NCBI GenBank assembly: GCA_023634235.1
Contig: JAMKCF010000008.1
Location: 19,807,000 to 19,870,999, forward strand
Direction: 5' to 3'
Source of the DNA: Pisaster brevispinus
Taxonomy: Eukaryota > Echinodermata > Asteroidea > Forcipulatida > Asteriidae
Length of the DNA stretch: 64,000 nucleotides
The first letter of the stretch is position 1, and the number at the start of each line of letters is the position of its first letter. Below are positions 12,782-25,423 of the stretch, in pieces. The notes under the pieces were generated by a model. It searched no databases. It saw only the letters and a program-made list of their open reading frames with translations, and was not told the DNA's origin. The position numbers and the translations under genes are program-made.

Positions 12782-13469
12782 AAACTATAGGCATGCAGAA
12801 GACGGATGGCATGATAAAATTACAGGGCGGGGCGAACTGGCTTGTAAAAGTTTGTCAAAACCCGAGGACAGTCGAGAAACTAAAAGATGGAAAGAATTGT
12901 TTTCAGAGACATCGGCAGCAGTGCTAGGACAACCTCCTTATAGGGTTAATCGAGAGGAACAAAACTTACCCTTCCTTGGCCTTCGCAAGGAGGTAACCAC
13001 TTGTTGATTGCTTGGATCTGAACTTGTTTCCTCTACTGGAATTGCTTACATCGCTCGACCTGTGGATGCTGGAGGACTGCCCCTCGCTCTGCTGTGGTCT
13101 ACTGTAAAAAGGTGCAGCCCGTCTTTGGTATCCACCTGGTTGGTGTTCAGATGACTTGTCTCCAGATTCTTCTTTGTTCCTCGTTCTCTTACGGTCATCA
13201 TCGCGATGACGACCAGCGGCACGGATGGGTCTCTCGCGACCTGTTGAATCTTGTCGGGCCCACCCCCTTCCACGGTCAGCTCTTTGGGAATGTTTAATAT
13301 CGGCCCCAGTTAAGTCTTCTTTGGAACTATGATGATGAAATCCTATACCTCTCGGACGAACGGTGCCTCTTGTTTTTGGCCGAGCTCCACCAACCCTACC
13401 CTCTCTGTAGTCACGCTGGCTAGAGGCAAGATTGTATCCGTAGAGTTCGTCCTTTAATGGGCTTGCCAT
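7614..13469 (-). CDS. ZNFX1: ZNFX1 paralog A, two-exon SF1 helicase with NFX1 zinc fingers, no RZ finger
   Basis: Predicted two-exon gene of 1,821 aa. Exon 1 is 13469-12970 and exon 2 is 12579-7614 (stop TAA). Lengths 500 + 4,966 nt give exactly 1,822 codons across a phase-2 GT/AG intron. The N-terminal ~170 residues are Arg/Ser/Gly-rich. A helical (armadillo-like) region with the conserved block starting FRSIPIFP near residue 396 follows. The SF1/UPF1-like helicase has Walker A GPPGTGKT (699-706), motif II VEEAAE (E1063), GDHQQL (1088-1093), DNFQGEE (from D1243) and VALSRAR (1277-1283). From about residue 1350 to the end are NFX1-type Cys/His fingers, with ten CGH cores plus CDH, CHH, CNH and CKH variants. 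The protein stops inside the finger array: the CPxCxxPIR segment and the C-terminal RZ finger seen in gene B are missing. Human ZNFX1 is about 1,900 aa and binds dsRNA in antiviral sensing; function here is inferred. The helicase core is nearly identical to gene C. Confidence 0.9.
12580..12969 (-). other. Intron 1 of ZNFX1 paralog A, with (GA)n microsatellite
   Basis: Donor GTAAGT at 12969-12964; acceptor AAACAG with AG at 12581-12580. Phase 2. The sequence just inside the acceptor is open in frame up to a methionine at 12650, but that upstream stretch is intronic: the exon-1 phase joins exactly at 12579. A pure GA-dinucleotide run lies at about 12737-12778. Confidence 0.85.
12970..13469 (-). 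CDS. ZNFX1: Exon 1 of ZNFX1 paralog A (Arg/Ser/Gly-rich N-terminus)
   Basis: The ATG (13469-13467) lies 3 nt after a TTTTTCAG acceptor (AG at 13474-13473), so at least one 5'UTR exon lies further upstream and was not found. The exon encodes 166 full codons plus two bases of a Gly codon and ends at a consensus GTAAGT donor (12969-12964). The peptide is a low-complexity, strongly basic tail rich in Arg, Ser, Gly and Gln with no recognisable fold, probably disordered and possibly RNA-binding (inference). Genes B and C have exon 1 in the same place with the same phase and composition but almost no alignable sequence, so this part evolves fast. Confidence 0.85.
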
Positions 13470-13474
13470 ATTCT

Positions 13475-15221
13475 GAAAAATATTGATATAAACAAATCAT
13501 AGCAACCAGAATGAGGACATTCATAAATATAGCAATTCACCAGCTGTCACGGAAAGGGCTACTCATAATGTTGTTTCTGCATGTTTGTGATGTGAGTGAC
13601 GTTTGGTCATAGGACATGCAGTCTATTTTTCTTTAAAATTAACTTTCGGTAGAGCAGCTATATTTCTACTTTTCAAGGTCAGTTCAGTAGGCAATCACTT
13701 CAGTGTGCCCAACAAAGGCAATATTTCCTGGTCGGGGTGAGTGCTTGACTTGTCTTCGTGTCATAAAGGTAATTTCCTAGAAAGGTCCATAAAAGGTCAA
13801 AAGACGCGCAGTGTATTTCTAGTACTTTTTCTAGTCATTTTATTTTCGAGAGCAGTATCTTGTATTTTCGAGAGCAGTTATTACTATTGTTTAATGGCAA
13901 GAGCTGTTTAAAAAGGGGGAAATGAAGCTGCTTGCAAAACAAACTGTTCTTGAAACTAAAAAATAACTGTTCTTTAAATACAAAATAACTGCTCTTGAAA
14001 ACTAAATATAATTGGCCTAGAAAATGTAAATATCTGCTCTCTTTAATGGAAATACAAATTAATACAAATACAAAAATTCTAGGCCTGCAGAGAGACAGCT
14101 ACTACAAAACAATTCAATGCCAAAGTCTCAGATATAAAAATATATAAAAATATGTATTTGTACACCTGTCGACCTATGGCATATTGATTTTTATTAAAAG
14201 AAGAAAAAAAGTGAGCCAAATATCTGTCGTTATAAAATAAATAAATTAATACTTAGAAGTGTATTTCTTAAGTTGACATTATGGATCGGTGTATCCCGAG
14301 TCAAAAGATTGTTCGACAACATTATTTCACAATAAAGAACATTGTTTAGTGCTGAAACCAACTCCATAATCGAATCACAGCTTTTCATATTCTGTACTCC
14401 AATACTTTAAAACTAAACCGCTCCCCTCCCCGAAAAAAAATATATAGTCAACTAAAAGAGCACTTTAATGTTTCACCATGTAATAGACTGTGCAAGTCTC
14501 GCATGTATTTGAACATTGAGATCTGTTAAAGCGCGTGAGTTGATTTCCTTCATAAAGCAATGTACGTGGGACCAAAGTAGTCCCCAAAATGTTCAAATTT
14601 GCGCGAGACTTGCCCGGACTATGCACAGTGAACTCACTAAACAAATTGGTTATATTAACCCAACAGTGTTATAGTCAAGACTAGTTTACACAAAGGCCGA
14701 GACCAAGACCAAGCCCAGTAAGTCCAAGACCAGGACCAAGACAAGGACCAAGACCCAGCAATTTGAGACCAAGACCAAGACTAGAGGGTCCGAGGGGGAG
14801 ACGAGTCCTCAAGACTTTCACAATAATTATCATAATATTATGTGAATAAAAATTCGGGCAGCAGAGACTTTTATTTTTATTTTTAAGAAAAACCTTTTAA
14901 AGAGATAACCTTGATTTATCTCGACTCTTTGACAAATAATGATCAATTGAAAGCATGGTCATGTTTGATAAAAATAGAAAGGTAGCTGATAAGGAACCAA
15001 ACCTGGCTCTCAAATCAGCCACAGATGTCCATTGTGGTTCCAAATACCCTTGGAATTACATTACTTTCAATTCTTGCGGTTCACAACCATGTATAAGGTT
15101 CCTTTTTGGAAAAGTGTTGGCTCTCGAATGAGTTGTTTTGTTTTGTTAATTGTCCAAACTAGCTTTCTTCAGGAAAAAACCCCCCAAAAAACCCCCCCAA
15201 AAACAGTATCCTTTTAATACT
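13475..15221. other. Region upstream of gene A, no gene seen
   Basis: Should contain the gene A 5'UTR exon and promoter, but I could not place them. It holds a short tandem ATTTTCGAGAGCAGT repeat (about 13843-13878), a small inverted-repeat element (14485-14632) and a degenerate GACCAA tract (14697-14800). Confidence 0.5.
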
Positions 15222-17545
15222 CGTTGTTTTCCATCATAGCCTATGCATGAAATAACAAACCTGTGAAAATTCTGGCTAAATCGGTTGTCAGAGTTACAAG
15301 AAAACAATGAAAAAGAAATCCTGTCTTGTTGATGAACGAGTGTTTTTTGATGCCTGAGAAACGTTTCTCAGCATTCAAATTTCGGGATGAAAAATTACCT
15401 CAATCTCTTAAACCACACTACCAGGAAGTCGTTTCTCACAATGTTTTAAACTATAGCAATAGCTCTCCAGTGCTTTCTTTTCGGTTAGGTTTTTTGTCCT
15501 TCATGGAGTAACTACCAATGATGTAATCACCCTGTAAATGGCCACTTGACGAGTTCAGAAAGGTTACCATATTTTCCATTAGAGCCATTGCACAAAAAAC
15601 CCGTCAGCGACAAGTTATGTCCATAGTGAAATAAAATGACAACAAAATCCCTTATCTCATGACCGACCGACGCAGTCAAAACAGATCATCTCTTTTCCGT
15701 TGAACTTCTTCCCCACTACATGTACTTCCTTCCCCGTTAGTAATTATGGAGGTCTAATGTTTTCACCATGAAATAACACAAGTGGGAAAAGTCAAGCACA
15801 GTTACCAATATTTGGTCTTGTATTGACGCAAACACTTCTTTCACATTACAACCAGCAAATTTCAGATACAGTGCGTCACTCCACATTATTATTCTCGGTA
15901 AATATTAGGACTCGAACTCTCGAACTCTCAATAATAGACATTTACGCACTCCACACACACACACACCCACACACACAAATGTATAGCTGGGTAGCTCTAT
16001 TATGGATACAAGATCGGTTATATTAAATTGGCGGCGGGGGCATGGTATTAAGAGTGAACTTTAGATGCGGTAATGCTACGTGGAATTTTCACGATAAAAA
16101 GTCGGTCTCGTTTCGAGACCAGCCAACTGTTCGAGACCTCATTGGTCCACGACCAATACCAAGGAGTGAGACGTCCAAGACTGGTTTAAGTTTTCGCTGG
16201 AGGTGTCTTAATAGTTTGGGCAATGAGCGTCACAGTAACAGTGACTTATTTAAAGGGGAAAAAGAAAGAAGAAAAAAGGGAACAAACAAAACACCCCCAC
16301 ATTTATCGTAAAACTCGGTTCCCATCATGTTTAACAATGAATAGGCCTATACACTATAGGAAGAACATGTAAACATTACTATATATATTTATTTATATTA
16401 ACAAGAACATGTCTGGCTTACTCACCGATTTACGACACTGAAATCAGCATTGACTTGAATAAGCACGTCTGCGCACTGTACACAAGGCCGGCGGTTATTT
16501 CTGTCGATGATGACTAGAAAACAAGACCCCTGCTCTTTAGCCTGTCGTTCAGCACTGCGCGCACACAATGCGCATTGATAACATTATGCGATGAATCGTT
16601 TGCAAATAAAATAGACCGACTGGACTGAGTCAACTATCACTGCACGCACCAGCTCTCTCTGGAAGGTGCGGCTCGGTTCAAAGGAAAGACTGAATACTTG
16701 TATTCAGAGTTAGATTTACAGGAATCCCATGCCATACGAAATTTAGGATCCTCCCCATGGTCGACTGATGTTGTTCACTTCTTAAAAAGCGCATAACGCA
16801 GGAGCCTCTATGCGCAACACACGATATAAAACAATGAAATTAAATAATATAAATCATTATTTTTACAAAAGCCAGGTGAAAATGGCGAATGTGAAGTGGT
16901 ACGTCATTCTATGTGAAGGTGCAATGAAGTTGAAGGCTGTTTGACCATAGCATTTAAATGGGAAAAGTAGATTGAGTCAGCAGGGATTGGCCAGCAGAAC
17001 GAAGAGAGGACGAACAGGAATATATTTGTGCAGAAGATCATGATATTATTATAGACAGGCGATAAGCCATGGAAGGGCTTTAAAAGTGATGAGATTTAAC
17101 TTATACGCGATTAGCAATTGGATTGGGAGCCAGTGGAGTTTTTGTACGATGGGTGTAATAATGTTGAAATCTAGATGTACGTAAAACTACGAGACGAGGT
17201 GACCAGCGGTGTTCTGAACTCGTTGAATTTTTAGAAAGTTCTCTGAGAATGTCCAGCACTGACACATAATGTCAAAATCCTGAGCCTGTAATGATGCAAC
17301 ACAGGCTGGCTTTAGGGCCTAATACGTGTGGGTGTAAACGCGAACTTACTGGCAACGGTAAATGGTGCAGTGCATTCAGTAAAAGCCCTCAAGCAAAACA
17401 TTGTTAACTACAACTCAATAGTTTGACTGTAAACAATATTCTCATGTGGATTTGGTCCATGGCAACAGAACAAACGGTAGAGAGTGTGCAGGAGACCCCT
17501 GAATTGGTAAGAATTAGTGCAAGGGTGCATGCACAGATCACTTCA
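15222..17545 (+). repeat. Right copy of the diverged direct repeat flanking gene A
   Basis: Counterpart of 215-4216 in direct orientation. It preserves the empty sites of both insertions in the left copy, near 16780-16800 and near 16918. It contains a (CA)n microsatellite at about 15950-15980. No gene seen. Confidence 0.8.
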
Positions 17546-17599
17546 TTTTCTACACGTAAGCACTTGTTTTTTGTTATCTCACGAAGAATTTCTCATTGT

Positions 17600-17703
17600 G
17601 GAAATCCCCGTTGCATGTAACACGTCCACTCATTGCGAAAGGTACAATTGGTCGGAACTACTTTTAGTAATTTCCAGCGCGATTGCTCAAGCGGGGATTT
17701 CCC
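17600..17703. promoter_or_regulatory. Pair of NF-kappaB-like sites between divergent genes A and B
   Basis: GGAAATCCCC at 17600-17609 (GGGGATTTCC on the minus strand) and GGGGATTTCCC at 17693-17703 both fit the GGGRNWYYCC consensus. They lie 93 bp apart, in opposite orientations, in sequence just outside the duplicated segment. Function is inferred only. Confidence 0.35.
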
Positions 17704-20700
17704 CCACCTGCGCAACGTCATCGTGTGGGTTGATCCAAGTGCGCCACATAGCTTGCGCCATTACATTCTCGGTCGTTCGTCGGGAGTGTCACGGCTGCTG
17801 GAAGTTAGACATTGCAACCGCTGATTTCTGTTCAGGTGCTGAAAAATTGGACTGTATAGGACTCGTCAACCCTACGGTAATGTATAGTACCATTTGTAAT
17901 GATACTTTTGGTGTTCTCTTTGTTGTTAATGATAGTGTTCAATAATAGAGTCAGTGAGTCGAATTGTATTTTCCTTCCTCCATGGTCGAATCATATAGGC
18001 CTAGCATAGGCGTTTGCCACACAGAACGAAAAGGCGGTAAACAGTGATGAGTTCATGGTTCATGTATAGTCTGCCAACATGAGTGACAAGGGACCGTCTA
18101 GAATGTCCCACCTGAATCAAATCTTTCGCGCACGGGCTCTGTCGTATGTTGCTAACAATTGTATATCAATTTTTGAGTATCAATATATTGTCACAAACTG
18201 AAATGGAAGCATGGTACCACCAGGCGGAAAAGTAGCTAAGCACAAAACCTACTGCTAAGCAGAAACGGGTAACGGGGGAAAAGTACTAAGCAAATTTATG
18301 GCCTAAGGCTGGTTTCTGATCGTCACCTTTTGCCAAAAGCAGTTTTTTACAACTTGGGTGAGCAGAGTGGTTAAACTCAAGCTCTGGTGTTTCTGAGTGT
18401 GGATCGTCACGGTGTTCTTGAGCAAAATATTTTACTATAACTTTAATATTTGTCCTTCGGATGGGGGCATTAACATGATAGGTCCTGTGTAGATATGATT
18501 GGTCAGTGCTCATAAAGGAAGCCCGGGGTCGATTTCACAAAGCACTTAAAATTTATCTTAAGATGAATTGTCAGTAATTTAGTGATTTGTATTGTGACAT
18601 TAGACTTTGCATAGCAATTAGGATCGATTTGCACTTTAGGATAAATTTGAACTCGTTGTGAAGTAGAGCCCAGAACACTTACTGTGGACGAGTAGGGGTT
18701 AAGCTGGCGCTTCTGGCCCACTTACATGTAGCAAGCACCCTCGTTTAAATGTTTTCTCTGGGTTGCTAGCTTCACAGTGAAGGGACATAGTCGTCGTGAT
18801 CACAGCGAGTCTGACAAGACACTCAAATCTCACCCATTTACTGCACACGCGCGCGCGCGACAGAAACTGACGGCACCCTTTAAAGCTTTATGTTTGCGAT
18901 GATTTCAAGGTCAACGCGCACGCGTAGTAACTGGGTGAGAGTTTACGTTTCCACGTCTAGCCACAAGTAGACTACTATCATGGCGACCTTTTAGTTCACA
19001 TGAGATAGCATTGGTTTCATTATCAGTCACAGGTGATCGTTCTCAGGGGATACAGGGTTTTAAATGGTTTTTTTTTTTTTTTAGATATTAACTTTTTTTT
19101 GCGCTTCATTGAGAGAGATAGAGAGAGAGATAACATGTTCAAAACCCCCCAAAACAATTACGTGCGGTACGAAAACGTGGCTAATAGCGTCACAAAAACC
19201 TGGCCGCGAACTTGGCAGATAGCAGTTTCGTTGCTACAAAGTGCGGCACGAAAACCCGGCTGCGAACTTGACCAATATGCAACCAAAACATCTCGGCTTG
19301 GGCTCTGGCTCTGGCTTGGCCTCCCTCGTCAATTTTAGAGCAATGTACTTTTGGTTCGGTGTTTCCAACACATACCAAACGAAGGTTTGGAAAAAGCCAC
19401 CCACAAACCCGGCCGCCCTCCAAATTGGCAGCAGCCGCATATGCATGCATTTGGCCACACCATAGAGCTATGATTTAACATAGTTTGTAGATGTAGAAGC
19501 TTAGCGCCCAAGATAGATTTATCAGCCACATGTTTGTACTAAATTTACAATAAGAATTACTCAAATATTAGTAGTCATGTTTTGGTGCAGTTGTTTTGTT
19601 GTGGTTATAGTCAACCACAACATGACATGGTTGGTACATTTTTAACAGCTGTTTTGCCAGCTTAACAAACTGAAAAGCCTTTCATTCATATTTCTACCGT
19701 GCATTAAGCCCCATGCGAATTGACTGTCAAACCCAGTCAGTGATTACTCTACTTAAAATCAACGAAACAGCAACACTTTTGTTTGGTGTAAGATTTGCTG
19801 GCCCGACTACCACCCCTATGCCTCTCTATTGAGGGGGATCAAATAAAATTTGTATCCGGTGTCCTATGGGAAAATCTGCCCGCTGGAGATTCTGTCCCCC
19901 ATTGGCCCATATGGGAAATTAACAAGGCTGGAGGAAGTTAATTCAAAAGAGGGCGCTATCAGAAGAAGTTTGTACGCAGTTGTCGTAAGGGGGGGGGGGG
20001 GCGACAGAGTCTTCTGCCACACTGGGACCGGTCTAAGTTTCTAAACTTATTAGGGTTTCCCTCAAAGCGAAGTCAAAACAAGTTGTATTATGTCTATTTT
20101 TATATGTAAAAGCTTTCACATTTGTTTAGCTTGTCTTTTCTTTACTCCCAATATTGTATCATGCCCTTTAAAGTACAATGATGCTTATATATTACATGAC
20201 AGAGAAACCTTGATGACGTGTACCAAAATACTGTAACAATAATATAAACATAAAACAAGGAATGGTACCGTACATGATCGTGTAGTTTTACAAGTACAAA
20301 AAACAAGAAAATTAACGCTTACTAAATCGTATTCATGCAAAGGTAAAAACATGACATGTGATGATATCATGAAACATTGTTATAAAACACATATTTCGTG
20401 TTTTAATAATGAAAAGGGAATGTAGAGTGATGGTCTTTAGTTTGAATTTGTGTAAGTCCAATATTAAAAATGTGTTGATTTTTGTAGCCATTTCATTTGC
20501 CGTCTATAGATTACGAAATTATCCTTCACTCGTAATTTCAGCGGATTCGACTGACCAGAGTTCAAGAGAGCACCAGTGGCTCCTTTGTTTACTATTAAAA
20601 TACATGTAATACTTGTTTCCTATACTTGGCATTATCTTATGCGTCATCATGCCACTAGACTAATTTTTGCCTGTTGTTTTTATGTGTATACTGTTGGGCT

Positions 20701-20798
20701 TACTGAAGGGATCTTACACAATGGAACAATGGACCCAGCAACGTTTTTAAGTTTGTTCAACTTGGCCCACACGATGAATTTTCTAGAAAAAAGAATAC
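17704..20798. other. Gene-free interval between genes A and B
   Basis: Contains an inverted-repeat element at 18521-18672 (ends GCCCGGGGTCGATTTCACAA and TTGTGAAGTAGAGCCC), a short GA run near 19112 and a G-run near 19990. 19855-20010 is an inverted copy of a repeat found at 59065-59212 and 59493-59636. No convincing coding sequence. Confidence 0.5.
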
Positions 20799-23700
20799 AA
20801 GAAAAACTAGACTTTCAGTTTTTGTTTACTACAAAAACGAGGTATTCGTGATTGTTGTCATAAAATTATGATTGAACAATATTTCATTTTATCAACCCAA
20901 TTTGTGGTTCAGGAGTAAGATTTTGTTCCAATATAAATCTTCAACTTCTGGTTTGAACCAAAGCTTAGGTCAGATGAGACCATACTGTGTACTGCTAGGT
21001 AAGTCCTGGGAGCCCTTTGTAATGCTGTGTAGTTAATACAAATCAAATGTGTGGTTCAGGGGTTATGATTATTTCAAGTATTGAATTTGATCATCCGGTT
21101 TGAACCGGAAGTCATGGTCAAATTGGGTCGCATTCTGTGTGTCAATTCTTAAGTTGATATGCTTTGTCAATGGTGTAAAGATTGTAAAAAAACAAAAGTG
21201 TGCTTTAGAAGTTATGATTTTTGTAAAACATGAAATTTCAACTTCCGGTTTGAACCGGAAGTTAAGGTCAAACGGGCCACATTTTGTGTAGTGTGTGTTT
21301 AATTTATCAAGACCGTTCAGACGACGTATGGAGTGTGAAACTCCAACGTGCGGTTAAGGAGTTATGAATTTTTCAAATATTACACGGACTATCTATCGTT
21401 TGCGATGTACATGTACAATGAAATAGCGAGTGACGCTGTATGTATTCGCACATGTAGTACATGTACATGTACATGTCAACTAAAACTACATGTGCTTTGT
21501 ACACGTTCGTGGCTGTGTACAGTGTCGGTTTGGACCAGATGCGATGATTAAAATGCTATTATTTGTGTGCAAAAGTTTCGGCAGAATAACTCATCTGCAA
21601 CCTGATGTAAAATTTATGTTAAAATAATACGTAGTTTATGAAATATAAATTTTTCAATTTTTCAACTTCCGGTTTGAACCGGAAGTCTGGGTCAAATGGG
21701 GTCACGTTGTGAGCAGCGTTTGTTGAACTTTGAACGACCTATCCGATGAAGTGTAGATTGTAAAAAACCAACGTGCGGTTCATGAGTTATGATTTTTTAC
21801 AAATATTAAACTTTGATTTAATGCAATTTGATACCCGATGACGTCATCATGACATCATCAAGTTTGTGTCGTCTTGATACTGAGGTTCAAATGTCTGATG
21901 TGTTTCAACCTCCAGTTCAATTTCAATCTTGAGTTTTGCTGTAGAAAATCTAAAAACATGACTTTTTGAAGGAAAAAAGTCGAAGGTAAACTTCGACTTA
22001 GGGTAACGACCCGGAAGTAAAGGTCATACGATTTTGGCGTTAACTTTTTAAATGTTGCCCAAGTCTTCGTCTATCAGATGCCAAACTTTGAACATCAAAC
22101 CTTTCAAACTCACGAAGATACAGCGAATAGAAAATGGTAATTTTTCAACTTTAAACCCCTTGTAATTCGACACCCGATGACGTCATCATGACGTCATCAA
22201 ATTTGTGTCGTCTTGATGTTGAGGTTCAATTGTCTGAGTTTCAAGGTCGAATTTAATTCCAATCTTGAGTTATGCTGTAGAGAAGAGTTCTAGGGAAGAA
22301 GATGGAGAAGAAAACTAGACTTTCAGTTTTTGTTTACGACAAAAACAAGGTGCTCGTGATCGATGTCATCACATTATGATTGAACGATATTTCTTTTATC
22401 AATCCGATTTGTGGTTCAAGAGTAAGATTTTGTTCCAATATAAATCTACAACTTCCGGTTTGAACCAAAAGTTAGGTCAAATGAGGTCATACTGTGTAGC
22501 GCTAGGTAAGTCCTAGAAACCCTTTGTTATGCCGTGTAGTCGAAAACAATCCATTGTGTGGTTCAGGAGTTATGATTATTTCAAATATTGAACTTGACCA
22601 TCCGGTTTGAACCCGAAGTCAAGGTCAATTACCCAATAAATTATTTTGTGACATCATGTTGTTATCACAACTTCTGTTTAATCTATTCATCTGGTGTAAA
22701 ATTGTTGCCAAGTTTTATGACCGTACGAGCTTGGGAAAAATGTCAAAGTCTGAGGAGAACGATTGTGTGTATTTTTTAACAAACTCATGAATAATTCAGA
22801 AAATCTCAATTTCCGGTTTCAACCGGAAGTAAAGGTCTTATGGGGTCACCCTTTGAATGTGATTTGTATAACTCGGCTGGAGCTTTTTTATGATGCAAGT
22901 ACCTTACATGTAGCATTTATGGTTTTCCGACTGTTTTTAAAAAATGTTAAACGTTTATTTATTGTTATGACGTCATCGATGACGTCGTCGGACCGAAACA
23001 ATTTGGGTGTCATATACATACTACGATCTATATACATAGTAAGTTTCAAGACGAAACCCGTCTTGGTTTATGAGAGTAAAATCTGAATTTTGAATTTCCG
23101 GTTTCAACCGGAAGTAAGGTCATATGGTGTCACAATCTGTATGTGATTTGCATAATTTGGCAAGAGCTGTTTATAGTGCAAGTATCTTACATGTAGCATT
23201 TGTGATTCTCAAATTATGATTTAAAAAAAAATTAAATGTTGATTTATTGTCATGACGTCATCGATGACATTATCAAACCAAAATTCACATATTAATATTT
23301 AAACTCAAAGATCTAAATACTTATTAAGTTTTAAGTCTCAAATTATAGTTCATGAGATATGACGAGTTTTCTTTATGTAAGAAAATTCAACTTCCGGTTT
23401 TGAGCGGAAGTAAAGGTCACATTGGCTCATGCCTAATAAAAGATTTGTAGAACTGTTCAAGGGACTTCAGATGATATAATGATTAAAGGTGTAGCATCTT
23501 TGGTTTATAAGATATAACGTTTCCCCCAAAAAACCTTTAACGTCCGGTTTCGACCAAAAGTAAAGGTCACATGGGGTCACATTTTGTGTAAGAGTTGTAA
23601 AAGAAATGTTGAAATTTCATATGAAGCAAATATCTTGTATTTATCATTTATGGTTCTCTAGATATGACGATTTACAATATTTCTCGTTATTTTTCATTTG

Positions 23701-25165
23701 TAATGTTATGACGTCATCGATGACGTCATCATCCCGAAAATGTTCCCGTTTCGTCTATAGACTAAGGTCTAAGTACATGACAAATTTCAAGTCTCTACGA
23801 GTTATACTGTAGCAACCCCCCCCCCCCTTCAATTCAGATTCTATGGTTGTGAGCTTAAATTAGTGCGAGGTAAACTATTTTGGGACATGTTTACCTTGAA
23901 TCGAAAAACATTTGATACTGAGAAACGATTTACGCATTGATGTCCGTTCGCGAATTCTGCGGCTGGTACCCGCTGTCACCTCTCGCTGATGAACGTGAAT
24001 GATACGACATTCTTGTGAAAATACCGTGACAGTCTTTTGCTGTTATCTCGGCAAGTAGGCACTGTATTCAGCTTTCACATGTGACTTATTGTATTTTTTT
24101 ATATATTTATAATGTTGCGTATAAATCAGCATTTACGTTGACAAAGAACAATCTATGACCCTACCTGTTATAATGTTAATTTTAACATCATAAGTGTATA
24201 TAATTGCTGACTTTTGCTGTTTTTAAATTTGTCTTTGAAGGATTTCTTTTACGGTATAAATAGTATAGGTATTTTTGGTGTAAGGGGATAGAGAAATCTG
24301 TTTAGGCTCTTTCTGTTTGTTTATTTGTTTTTGCTCTTTAATTTTTTTAATGTTTTATTTTATTACTACTGGTTAGATTTATATTTTTTATTGGCTTACT
24401 TTCTACACCTAATTTTGGTTGCGTCTTGAGCGTCGTCGGGGGAGGATCTTGGAGATATTGACCAAACTTGTGCAAAGCGGAGAGGATACACGCACTTATC
24501 CTGTCCGCCATTGGTCTGTCATGGCAATAAAAAATGTACACAAAAGGACTCAACTCCCAGAGGACATTTCAGATGCCCGTTGTGCGGAGGTACGTTCCGC
24601 TTGGCGCAAGGGGTCAATACAGGTATTGATTATTAGCTGTTCGGACATAGTAGTTTGAACAGCTATTGCTTTCGTCGAGGGTTTTTTCTTCTCACTTATT
24701 AGCTGTTCCCACATAGTGGTCAGAAAAGGTATTGTTTTCGTCAAGATTTTACTAGCTGTTCCGAAATAGTAGGGGGCAAGTCTTATTCCATCTTGTAGCT
24801 TATGAACAAAAAATTGTATGAAAAACATGTTTTCGTCATCATGACGTCATCAGTAGTCAAATTAAATTAATCTAAAGTTAATTATTCAAAATTCATATCT
24901 TCTGAACCGCTTTTTAAAGAGTGCCATCTTGTAGCTACGTCACATGTAACATTATGTAACATTGTATTTAAAAATTGTAAGATTTTATTTCAAAACATGA
25001 CCCCACTTTGATCTTTACTTCCGGGTCAAACAGGAAGCTCTAAATAAAAACATTTCTCCTGAACCACATATCAGAAGGCTAATCGGAGTGATGTCTTGTA
25101 GCTTACTACACATTTGGCCTTTTTTTTCAAAAACACGACCCCACTTTGACCTTTCTTTCCGGTCC
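20799..25165 (+). repeat. Degenerate array of CCGG(N)CCGGAAGT and TGACGTCATC palindromes upstream of gene B
   Basis: CCGGTTTGAACCGGAAGT occurs intact at 21095, 21245 and 21669, with close variants at 22455, 22602, 22813, 23098, 23394, 23543 and 25019. TGACGTCATC(A/G)ATGACGTCATC-type double palindromes occur near 21839, 22178, 22968, 23253, 23709 and 24830. A higher-order direct repeat is visible (20799-21130 with 22308-22630). CCGGAAGT equals the ETS core and TGACGTCA the CREB/ATF site. It may be a selfish repeat, a regulatory array, or both. Confidence 0.7.
24633..24785 (+). repeat. Three tandem ~70-bp repeats (TAGCTGTTC-type)
   Basis: TTAGCTGTTC or its variant recurs about every 60-75 bp, followed each time by CATAGTAG/CATAGTGG-like sequence and a TTTTCGTC tail. 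Confidence 0.6.
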
Positions 25166-25229
25166 AACACAGGATGAGTTGATGGGTAATAAATTTTATA
25201 TTATTATTTGTGTAATTTGCAGATAAAGA

Positions 25230-25423
25230 ATGGATGGAAATCCTTTCCGCGTGCGAGGGCGGGGAGGCAATCACGATGGCGGGCAAGACAGACGATTTGA
25301 GGGCCAAGGTTTTCGACATAATGCAGATAACCCTGTCCGTGGCCGCAGACAGGACCAAGGGCGTGGTCAAGGAAGAGGACGAGGACAAGGGCGTGGTCAA
25401 GGAAGAGGACAAGGCCATGCGAG
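25230..25423 (+). CDS. ZNFX1: Exon 1 of ZNFX1 (B): RG/GQ-repeat tail
   Basis: The ATG at 25230 sits 7 nt after a TTTGCAG acceptor (AG at 25221-25222), implying an upstream 5'UTR exon. The 64 codons end in Gly-Arg-Gly-Gln repeats encoded by a short tandem DNA repeat (about 25356-25415). The exon must end in phase 2 to join exon 2; AG|GTCAGA at 25423/25424 is the donor that fits, although its sequence is weaker than the GTAAGT donors of genes A and C. In-frame read-through of this donor meets a stop at about 25512. RG-rich tails commonly bind RNA or drive granule association (inference). Confidence 0.75.

Noticed and set aside
17517..17945. 142-codon open frame with many Cys residues
   Set aside because: No domain, no splice support, and another frame is open over the same bases. 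More likely non-coding or regulatory.
20799..25165. CRISPR-like array
   Set aside because: Spacing is irregular, units are degenerate palindromes, and the genome is clearly eukaryotic.
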